DNA from: Dendrolimus kikuchii
Lineage: Eukaryota; Arthropoda; Insecta; Lepidoptera; Lasiocampidae
Length of the DNA: 64,000 bases
Direction: 5' to 3'
Assembly (NCBI GenBank): GCA_019925095.2
Contig: CM034415.1
Coordinates: 5,055,001-5,119,000 of the forward strand
Shown: positions 62,401-64,000 of the stretch, one piece after another
How positions within the stretch are numbered: position 1 is the stretch's first letter
How the letters are laid out: every line of letters starts with the position of its first letter
Notes under the pieces: model-generated
What the model saw: only the letters and a program-made list of their open reading frames with translations
What the model was told of the DNA's origin: nothing
The model's database searches: none
Position numbers and translations under genes: made by a program

Positions 62401-63789
62401 ATGTATGTATTTCTTTCAAGGCCACGGGCCATGAAAATGGCCCGGACTTTTGGGGGGCTTGCGTGGGGCCATGGGAAGGCCAACACGTAGAGGCCCCTTG
62501 ACAAATTTAATGTAAATGTGGCGTGACACTGACCGGCGGTTGTCCCTGTCCACACCATATAGTAATGCACCCAAGGACAAGCCCCGGCCAGTGTAGGACT
62601 ATTGTGGGAAATGAGGACAAAAAGTACCGGGTTATTGTGGTGAACTGCTAATGGTACTAGGGGTCTGGGAATATGGGGACTATGGCGTCTGCCCGTCGCA
62701 ATGTTCAGGGAACATGGAAAAATGGGCAGACGGTGACTCGCCACTCCCTGCATGGGCCCCAAAAAATGCCATAAAGACAGGGGCAACATGGGTGTGAGTG
62801 GCTAAGGGGTGTAGAGAGGTGGGCTGCAGGTTCACTGAAGCTACTTCCGACGTTAGGCCATTTATCACTTCCACCCCTGGAGCTTGAGTCTTAGCTCTAG
62901 CGATCTCCACTCCGTGCCGGCTGGTTAAGGCAAGCACGGAGGCGGGGGCCTTGCCTTGGCCCCCGGAGTCAGGTACGAGGTGTCGCTACTCACCTAAGGC
63001 TTCGCCACAAAGCCCCCCTGCGGGATAATGTATGTATTTATTATTAAAATGTAAGTATTTTGTACTATATGTTACGTATACCATCATCGCTATTATCATC
63101 TCAATTAATTTCTGGGGTTGTCTGGAAGAGATCGCTTTTTAGCGATAAGACCGCCCTTTGTACATAACTAGATATAATTTTAGTCTTTAAGTTCATATTT
63201 GTATTGGTGTACAATAAAGAGTTATCTATCTATCTATCTATGGACTGAGTCATAAAGACGAGCAGTATCAATACAGTGGTAAGTACGACAAGGAAGGGAA
63301 GATGGCGGCTGAGGAAAGGTTATTGCATAGCGCGGATTGCTAAAGTGGGTAGTTAAGGAAATAATTTGACAGGACAAGCTTTGAAGTGAGCGCCGCGAGC
63401 AGTATCAGAATTCTAGAAATATCTAACATTTATGTACTCACCGTAGTTTTATATCAGGACCTGATGATACATTTGCGGATTGTTCTGAAATGAAAATAAA
63501 TAATTTTATAATTAGTGGTTTGCTTTCTTGCAAAACCTTACAATCGGTTAAACACTTTCACTTACTAACACAGGTAGGAATGGCCTCTGAGAACACCCCA
63601 TTCGAACAGCGGACAATATCCATCCCTTGAAGCCGGTACCCTTTGTCGCATTTCATATTAATGGTGAAGGAAGTGTACAAAATGCTTCCAGGGTAGGTGG
63701 GGATACCATCAACAGTGTAAGTACCATGTTTGGGAGGCATCGGAGTAATACAGTAAGCGAGACTGGTGTACGACCCGCTTGAATCTAGA
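35789..63789 (-). CDS. modular serine protease, HP14/MSP-like; 5' end beyond window
   Basis: Minus-strand exons in order: 63789-63566, 63484-63442, 61446-61238, [one undetected], 58705-58488, 55319-55104, 54482-54324, 48192-48074, 47310-47137, 42959-42800, 35985-35789. Domains: three CCP/sushi modules, a short Ser-rich linker, a six-Cys wonton-like region and an S1 protease domain with AAHC, QCDIALVKL and CKGDSGGG. In moths and beetles such proteases, activated by pattern-recognition proteins, start the Toll/prophenoloxidase cascade; they are secreted. Activation would occur at NHPL|ISGG, and position 189 is Ala, so cleavage is not trypsin-like (inference). Known HP14/MSP proteins carry N-terminal LDLa repeats; these would lie to the right of the window. 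Phases agree at every junction except 61238/58705. Confidence 0.85.
36037..36530 (-). mobile_element. family C palindrome-rich element, copy 3
   Basis: Inverted copy from ATAGTACATTATGGTACTAG to GAGCAAGTGTGTTGAAA, near-identical to copies 1 and 2, 52 bp from the acceptor of the last protease exon. Confidence 0.87.
36935..37170. repeat. repeat bounded by inverted GGAACGAAGTTCC motifs
   Basis: TTGGAACGAAGTTCCTTATC at 36939 and AAGGAACTTCGTTCCATCCG at 37124 are near-inverted; CTGTCTGTCTCTCTCTCT lies between. A recurrent lepidopteran repeat type by recollection; class unknown. Confidence 0.4.
37180..37630. other. protease intron, no gene recognised
   Basis: AT-rich; a purine-rich AAAAAGAATAAAAAG stretch at 37440-37570. 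Nothing recognised. Confidence 0.4.
37635..37862 (-). repeat. family A relative, diverged
   Basis: TTTTTGTTTATTGATAAAGC, CATCTGTGATGGAAAGTGGT, then AACACAACTCAAGGTTCTTA and GACCAGGGTGGTAGCCATCC. The head is missing. Confidence 0.7.
38588..38890 (+). repeat. family J repeat, copy 1
   Basis: GTTTATGGCTTGGCAGCTAG and CTCAAAAGGCCACATTTGAC through TTTTAGAAAATAAAATTGCAC, matched at 44757-45015 in the same orientation. Noncoding. Confidence 0.65.
39125..39690 (-). mobile_element. family B LINE, RT C-terminal part
   Basis: Minus frame 39690-39151, 179 codons: KNLSQQAQLAIHNAVLVPTL, SWVWKREHGSRVNAVEM, ICGVTLADRIHNTEVRERV, LRWFGHVERMHDKRMTKQIY, ending YPTRELA. 5'-truncated within GAKNLS; similarity to other copies stops at 39677. 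(CATA)n tail complement at left. Confidence 0.88.
39732..40019. mobile_element. 288-bp MITE with about 60-bp terminal inverted repeats
   Basis: Left ACTCACAACGACCACGTT... and right ...AACGTGGTCGTTGTGAGT. Inverted similarity continues through CGCGATTTT/CCTGTTCCACTTGCTTGC to about 60 bp. No ORF. No convincing target duplication, so the superfamily is unknown. Confidence 0.8.
40035..40390 (+). repeat. possible retroposon 3' segment
   Basis: GC-rich stretch with CCCTTGAAGCGG-type sequence and GTAGTTTTAGTGGGTAGTGG near 40340, resembling the motif in the retroposon at 1-192. Boundaries unclear. Confidence 0.35.
40400..42524 (-). mobile_element. R4/Dong-type LINE, 5'-truncated, long intact ORF
   Basis: The minus frame runs without stop to 40565. 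RT blocks: QNGCKAGSRGTKELLLIDTT, LSVAWIDYKKAYDSVPHTWL, GIFQGDSLSPLWFCLALNPL, HLLYMDDLKLFA (catalytic YMDD), KYLGMSE. The C-terminal half has the zinc-knuckle-like CRACHRPGESLRHIVSGC and a restriction-like endonuclease signature KPDIVIIDRSARRAILVDIS. RT followed by CCHC and PD-(D/E)XK nuclease, with no RNase H or APE, defines the R4/Dong/R2 group. N-terminal RT fingers are lost. No disabling mutation in about 650 codons implies recent insertion. Confidence 0.9.
42525..42792 (-). repeat. retroposon unit joined to the 5' side of the R4/Dong copy
   Basis: Matches 62567-62832 almost exactly (GGTGTTGAGAGGTGGGCTGC, CCCAAAAAATGCCATAAAGA, CCAAGGACAAGCCCCGGCC). The frame is open across the junction (VLHWPGLVLG joined to CIKKLSNYF). 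Its right end stops at protease intron position +8. Confidence 0.85.
42800..42959 (-). CDS. protease exon: VAGWG segment
   Basis: Encodes VAGWGLMSMDGNPSPFLKTT, LPFISLNKCINESLESF and INADKICAGYNNG. GWG and the C168-C182 pair (KC ... KICAGY) are standard S1-family landmarks. Donor GTAAGGT, followed at once by transposon sequence. Confidence 0.9.
43200..43420. other. GC- and CpG-rich patch in a protease intron
   Basis: GCGCACAGCGCACGGCCGCT, GCATGCGCC and GGGGCCCCCG in otherwise AT-rich DNA. No gene or splice site seen. Could be a retroposon fragment or an unmethylated regulatory patch. Confidence 0.35.
43530..43890 (-). repeat. possible retroposon 3' sequences
   Basis: On the minus strand: GCCATCGGCTTTCGGGTCAC and GGCCCTTATCACGGATATGC, a GC-rich UTR-like block; boundaries uncertain. 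Confidence 0.35.
43915..44370 (+). repeat. family F foldback element
   Basis: Left half (GTCACGAAAAAGCGTTACGG, GGCGGCATAATTTTAGAGTAG, AATTCAGTTTTTTTT) followed by inverted arms around 44147-44234 and 44265-44357 (CGAATCGCAACAAAATTTTAAC and complement). Confidence 0.82.
44577..44700 (-). repeat. family E LINE 3' tail
   Basis: AATATACTTTATTGCATAGC ... ATAGGCGGTCTTATCAC...AGCAATTTCTTCCAGACAACC. Inverted. Confidence 0.7.
44757..45015 (+). repeat. family J repeat, copy 2
   Basis: GTTTATGGCTTGGCAACTAG and CTCGAAAGGCCACATTGACT to TTTTAGAAAATACAATACAAT; see 38588. Confidence 0.65.
45545..45850 (+). repeat. dispersed repeat (GGGATATGAGCTTGCT type)
   Basis: Matches 24610-24900 over AAAAAGTATCCTAAGTT, CCCGGGATATGAGCTTGC and ATGCTCTAACAGACAGACA. 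Confidence 0.6.
45880..46100 (+). repeat. dispersed repeat (CTAGCTGTGCCCGCGAC...ATATTAGTATA)
   Basis: GTAACTAGCTGTGCCCGCGA, CGTCCGCGTGGAATTTG and the terminus AATATTAGTATA. A headless relative is at 46735-46893. Confidence 0.65.
46383..46696 (-). repeat. family A poly(A) retroposon
   Basis: Full-length inverted copy; the + strand keeps the 88-89 codon antisense frame ESGYHRLW ... SPFLHG. Confidence 0.88.
47137..47310 (-). CDS. protease exon: catalytic Asp
   Basis: Encodes VAEIHTPMLFFGSLANYQCD, IALVKLATAIEFNRFVMPIC and LNFTDDVNSQLEDGSLGK. QCDIALVKL carries Asp102, and PICL follows as usual in the fold. Acceptor TTTAAAAG, donor AAAG|GTGGGA. Confidence 0.88.
47424..47510 (-). repeat. family E LINE 3' tail, short
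   Basis: TAGATAGATAACTCTTTATTGTACATC, then AT-rich body. Beside the solo LTR at 47519. Confidence 0.6.
47519..48009 (-). mobile_element. solo LTR, copy 3
   Basis: Reads TGTTACAACTTAGGTTCGGG...CGAGTCCCACTAAACTCGTAACA on the minus strand. Contains TTTTATTACCTATCGGCATT, ATAAAACGACGGTCTGGTGG and AATAAACTCTATAATAATTC. Right end 65 bp from the protease exon at 48074. Confidence 0.82.
48074..48192 (-). CDS. protease exon: catalytic His
   Basis: Encodes (A)AHCFFYADSKVDSSLFGVAV and GKIYRAWNASADVHAQLSD. AAHC carries His57 and Cys58. NAS is an N-glycosylation sequon. Acceptor TATTTTCAG, donor GAT|GTAAGT. Confidence 0.9.
48265..48383 (-). repeat. family E LINE 3' tail
   Basis: TAATTTATTGTACACTAATA ... 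ATGGACGGCCTTATTGCTC AAAGCAATCTCTTCCAGACA. Inverted. Confidence 0.7.
48440..48618 (-). mobile_element. family D element, partial copy 3
   Basis: TTGCTAGCCAAGACAAGTAAAACGAG..., ACACGACGGGTCTATCTTG, TTGCAAGTTAAATAAAAGCTTGT. One end is missing. Confidence 0.7.
48765..48885 (-). repeat. family E LINE 3' tail
   Basis: ATAACACTTTATTGCTTACC ... AATAGGCGGCATCGCTTAAAGCAATCTGTTCCAGGCAACC. Inverted. Confidence 0.7.
48965..49083 (+). repeat. family B LINE 3' end with target duplication
   Basis: GACAAGAGCTATGAATGTCA to GGCGTGAAGTTATGTATGTATG. AAATAAATACA flanks both sides. Confidence 0.88.
49094..49405 (+). repeat. family A poly(A) retroposon
   Basis: Full-length copy starting only a few bases after the family B insertion: CGTGCAGGAACGGAGAAAG to CTACTGCAATAAAAAAA. 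Confidence 0.88.
49785..50103 (-). repeat. family A poly(A) retroposon
   Basis: Full-length inverted copy, about 380 bp from the + copy at 49094; together they form a large inverted repeat. The complement of the poly(A) strand is open for 89 codons. Confidence 0.88.
50230..50690 (+). mobile_element. possible solo LTR of another family
   Basis: Moderately GC-rich, ending TAATAAACTTAGATTATAATG ... GGTGTCTTTCGCCGGCCTGAG, an LTR-like polyadenylation/R-U5 layout. No second copy in the window; ends not defined. Confidence 0.35.
50880..51380 (+). repeat. family F foldback element, best copy
   Basis: Left half AAGTGAAACTTCTATATAAA ... GTCACGAAAAAGCGTTACGG ... TCGAATTCAGTTTTT, then two inverted arms of 94 bp (51151-51244 and 51275-51368) with a 30-bp spacer. 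No ORF. Confidence 0.88.
51370..51500 (+). repeat. family H fragment
   Basis: TTTTTATGTGTTGGATGAAT, CCATATAAATTTCATTGGTA and AGATATAGCAGAAAATTTC, matching 28440-28560. Confidence 0.5.
51695..52272 (-). mobile_element. family B LINE, RT C-terminal part
   Basis: Minus-strand pieces MNGALGKLLGAKNLSQKAQL, SWVWKREHEIRVNAVEM, ICGVTLADRVRNTEVRKR, then a small deletion and LQWFGHVERMHDERMTKQIY to the terminus. Frameshifted. (CATA)n tail complement at left. Confidence 0.87.
52643..53305 (+). mobile_element. solo LTR, copy 4, with nested LINE insertion
   Basis: TGATACAAGTTGGGCCACAT ... ACTCGTAACA, with TATTGAATCGCGCATTACG and TAATAAATTCTATAGTAATTCC. A family B fragment interrupts it at 53061-53219. 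Confidence 0.8.
53061..53219 (-). repeat. family B LINE 3' end nested in the solo LTR
   Basis: (CATA)n, AACTTCACGCCAGTTCCCTT to GGCTCCTGACATCACCAT. Flanked by a 14-bp duplication CAGTTATATTTGTA (53047-53060 and 53220-53233). Confidence 0.93.
53610..53860 (+). repeat. GAAGTCGG-type repeat, inverted halves
   Basis: AAATTTCTACAAAATCTTGAAG at 53658 and GACTTCAAGATGTTGTAGAAAATT at 53777 are inverted, and CTCTTGAAGTCGATTTCTTTTG lies at 53821. Related motifs at 28930, 43700, 55820 and 58110. Confidence 0.55.
53868..54247 (+). repeat. dispersed repeat (TAGCTGCCCCGGCAAAC...TATATATAGATT)
   Basis: TTTACTAGCTGCCCCGGCAA ... CGAGACTAACGAACAGCAATCG ... CATATATATAGATT; same ends as 44513-45398 without nested insertions. 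Confidence 0.68.
54324..54482 (-). CDS. protease exon: activation site and start of catalytic domain
   Basis: Encodes ECGLSSVNHPLISGGLNAEP, GEVPWHAGIYTKNMKPYMQI and CGGSIVTSIYVIS. The expected IVGG is ISGG here; cleavage would be after Leu. CGGSIV carries Cys42. Donor G|GTATTT, acceptor TTTACAG. Confidence 0.88.
54525..54610 (-). repeat. family I tail with a G-run
   Basis: GTAGAAGTGGTTACCGTCGC, CCTATAGGCGTTTCTAACAC, then TTGGGGGGGGGGGGGGGT and GGGGGGG. The poly(G) tract stands where other family I copies have the minisatellite. Confidence 0.55.
54630..54970. other. protease intron, unidentified repeat-like segment
   Basis: Moderately GC-rich with open frame 54638-54829 (MAVTFVNVANANLTRSTPLR...), no domain recognised. 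Probably old retroposon. Confidence 0.35.
55104..55319 (-). CDS. protease exon: wonton-like Cys-rich domain
   Basis: Encodes LCHLKEDDSVNFYCQNLTEL, IPCGEDIRPGTEVFPSC, KENYKYEGKIPKMTCGEEGY and FDHVVICVPDSNFT, six cysteines. PCGEDIRPGTEVFPSCKxxY...C...C is the region between CCP and protease in HP14/MSP proteins. Phase 1 at both ends. Confidence 0.87.
55740..55860 (+). repeat. GAAGTCGG-type repeat flanking the LINE
   Basis: TTTTTTCTACAACATCTTGAAGTCGGTGCG; the matching half TTTTGAAGTCGGTTTCTTTC is at 58110 beyond the LINE. Confidence 0.5.
55870..58040 (+). pseudogene. degenerate LINE with RT and RNase H domains
   Basis: In order: WREVRVIFIPKQGKSDY...KSFRPISLLSFLLKTW (RT start), HVVHGCPQGGVLFPNLWN, YTVGYADDIAIL (catalytic YADD), then RNase H pieces LYTDGSKT, HCDSKSVLHAL and QWIKGHSGARGNDAAG (His and Asp of the fourth motif), then CRACLDAEETAAHVVLECG and stop near 58008. 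RT plus RNase H fits I/R1/Loa-like clades. At least four frameshifts and an in-frame stop, so it is dead. Sits in a protease intron on the opposite strand. Confidence 0.88.
58362..58455 (+). repeat. family B LINE 3' end, short
   Basis: GAAGCAAGTGAGGTGTGTAA to GGCGTGAAGTTATGTATGTATG; GTTAA on both sides. Ends about 32 bp from the donor of the CCP exon at 58488. Confidence 0.88.
58488..58705 (-). CDS. protease exon: CCP domain 3
   Basis: Encodes VTRTSNTSNKCVTPELSKGI, HFVVNGKSQYKPGEKYNSIL, LIAHCDIGYTLKGAENVFCI and NGHWFNTVPYCE. Four Cys, GxW and PxC as in sushi modules. It begins in phase 2, whereas the previous visible exon ends in phase 1. Confidence 0.88.
58745..58980 (-). repeat. retroposon 3' segment
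   Basis: GC-rich block with ACTACCCACTAAACATTCCAG, the complement of the TTTAGTGGGTAGT motif seen at 1-192 and 40340. Boundaries unclear. Confidence 0.35.
59065..59490 (-). mobile_element. probable solo LTR of a second family
   Basis: Minus strand: TTTATAAATGGATGAGGGTC (TATA box), then TAATAAACTTTGTGATAATTACAACGGCATTTTC, the same promoter/polyA/ending layout as the LTR family at 7380. No copy elsewhere in the window. Confidence 0.45.
59780..59915 (+). repeat. family I: pyrimidine minisatellite plus tail
   Basis: TACTATTCTCTCCTTCTATC and similar units to 59845, then TATAGGCGACGGTGATAGCT ... GAGCCGTCCGCTTGTTTGTC. Confidence 0.6.
59976..60268 (+). repeat. family A poly(A) retroposon, diverged
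   Basis: Head GATCCGTGCAGCAACGGAG, AATACAATTTATTGCGGCCC, tail TTGAACTTATGCAATAAAAAAA. Confidence 0.78.
60455..60740 (+). repeat. family F foldback element, partial
   Basis: Contains CACATAGTAGAAGTTAAAAG, AACGAATCGCAACAAAATTT and the spacer TTTTCAAATTAGACAAGTAC, with CTGCCCGTAAAACTTCAAGTT opposite. The left half and outer right arm are missing. Confidence 0.7.
60835..61195 (+). repeat. 123-126 bp tandem repeat, three units
   Basis: TTGTCTGCTCGTTGCGAG starts at about 60852, 60978 and 61101. Units also share GGTTACAATAATGTGCAATGG. The last unit decays near 61190, 43 bp before the CCP exon at 61238. Confidence 0.9.
61238..61446 (-). CDS. protease exon: CCP domain 2
   Basis: Encodes MSVAPSVCEAPEYPKHGTYH, NGIPHPQKANAYEKLNLTVT, CNPWYKLHGDQVVRCENGQW and SSKLPTCE. 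Complete sushi pattern with Trp. NLT is a sequon. Donor T|GTAAGTG. Confidence 0.9.
61500..61855. other. protease intron, no feature recognised
   Basis: AT-rich with no ORF, motif or repeat recognised. Confidence 0.4.
61864..62082 (+). repeat. family B LINE 3' end with target duplication
   Basis: AGTCGTGGAAGGCCACGACA to GGCGTGAAGTTATG and tail, flanked by a perfect 10-bp ATTATCTATA (61854-61863 and 62083-62092). Confidence 0.93.
62110..62275 (+). pseudogene. LINE C-terminal ORF remnant
   Basis: Encodes NNSFTVKAIQLWNALPVTIR, QAISLAIFKTMIKKYYLSLQ and stop, the AVRLWNSLPxxIRxxxSxxxFKxxL terminus of Jockey/CR1-like LINEs. No upstream domain remains. Confidence 0.75.
62360..62400. repeat. (AT)n microsatellite
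   Basis: About 30 bp of AT dinucleotides at the tail of the adjoining retroposon. Confidence 0.85.
62400..63030 (-). repeat. retroposon 3' unit, longer copy
   Basis: Minus strand from GCGAAGCCTTAGGTGAGTAG through CCTTGGGTGCATTACTATAT to GGCCTTGAAAGAAATACATACA. The middle part (62567-62832) equals 42525-42792. Partly open frame without a known domain; probably the 3' part of a LINE with an (ACAT)n tail. Confidence 0.65.
63105..63245 (+). repeat. family E LINE 3' tail, best copy
   Basis: GGGGTTGTCTGGAAGAGATC, hairpin ATCGCTTTTTAGCGAT, GACCGCCCTTTG, GGTGTACAATAAAGAGTTAT and an (ATCT)n tail. Confidence 0.82.
63442..63484 (-). CDS. protease linker microexon, 43 nt
   Basis: Encodes QSANVSSGPDIKL between CCP 1 and 2. 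Acceptor TTTCATTTCAG, donor CG|GTGAGT. Phase 1 in, phase 2 out, which restores frame between the neighbouring CCP exons. Confidence 0.8.
63566..63789 (-). CDS. protease exon: CCP domain 1
   Basis: Encodes LDSSGSYTSLAYCITPMPPK, HGTYTVDGIPTYPGSILYTS, FTINMKCDKGYRLQGMDIVR and CSNGVFSEAIPTCV. Sushi pattern with four Cys; the usual Trp is Phe. It starts in phase 2, so at least one more exon lies to the right. Confidence 0.88.
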
Positions 63790-63970
63790 CTGTAAATTAA
63801 AACATTTCACCATCAAATGACACGTCTAATGGAGAGGCAACATCTGCGTTAATGTTAAAATAAGAAAACGTTTATCTGCCAAAAACGATGCATATAGTGC
63901 GATCCAAATAAGAATAGGAATGTCAATAACCTCTATTTATCTAATGTCACTTGAAAAGTATGGTTTGCAA

Positions 63971-64000
63971 TAACTTCACGCCAGTTCCCGCTGTCTTGCT
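63971..64000 (-). repeat. family B LINE 3' end, cut by window edge
   Basis: AACTTCACGCCAGTTCCC, the complement of the family B terminus. Confidence 0.6.

Overview
The window is eukaryotic and almost certainly lepidopteran (moth or butterfly). Two multi-exon genes with GT-AG introns lie in a dense mass of transposon debris: tRNA-derived SINEs, RTE-like LINE 3' ends with (ATGT)n tails, an R4/Dong-type LINE, solo LTRs, foldback elements, a pogo-like DNA transposon and satellites. There is no bacterial, plastid or viral gene content, no CRISPR array and no operon. The species is not identifiable from the sequence alone.

Left half (about 0.6-31.8 kb, + strand): one complete transferrin-family gene. 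I reconstructed 12 coding exons whose splice phases agree throughout, giving 2139 nt and 712 residues: signal peptide, two transferrin lobes and a C-terminal hydrophobic tail suggesting a GPI anchor. Most iron and carbonate ligands are replaced in both lobes, so this looks like a non-iron-binding paralogue (Tsf3-like) rather than the serum iron carrier. Intron 1 alone is about 14.6 kb.

Right half (63.8 down to 35.8 kb, - strand): the 3' part of a modular serine protease of the HP14/MSP type, the initiator class of the insect prophenoloxidase/Toll cascades. Visible exons encode three CCP (sushi) domains, a short linker, a six-cysteine wonton-like domain and a chymotrypsin-fold domain with His, Asp and Ser all present. 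The 5' end lies beyond the right edge. Splice-phase bookkeeping predicts one further short linker exon that I could not find. The genes converge tail to tail with about 4 kb between stop codons, occupied by a SINE, repeats and an RTE-like LINE fragment.

Repeat layers. Family A: a 310-bp poly(A) retroposon, 12 or more copies. Family B: 3' ends of an RTE-like LINE with 10-14 bp target-site duplications. Family C: a 490-bp palindrome-rich element, three near-identical copies. Family D: a 330-bp element, three copies. Family E: LINE 3' tails with a small hairpin. Family F: a 500-bp foldback element. Family H: a dispersed element near GAAGTCGGTTTCTTT motifs. Family I: a pyrimidine-minisatellite retroposon. 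Family J: a 280-bp repeat, two copies. There are also solo LTRs (four of one family), a 1.5-kb degenerate pogo-like transposon in transferrin intron 6, and a 79-bp satellite. Several insertions stop within 8-60 bp of splice sites.

I found no convincing new multi-gene system. The most unusual items are two apparently chimeric retroposons, a transposon that seems to supply the 3' splice-site tract of the last transferrin exon, a minisatellite-bodied retroposon family, and the predicted missing protease exon.
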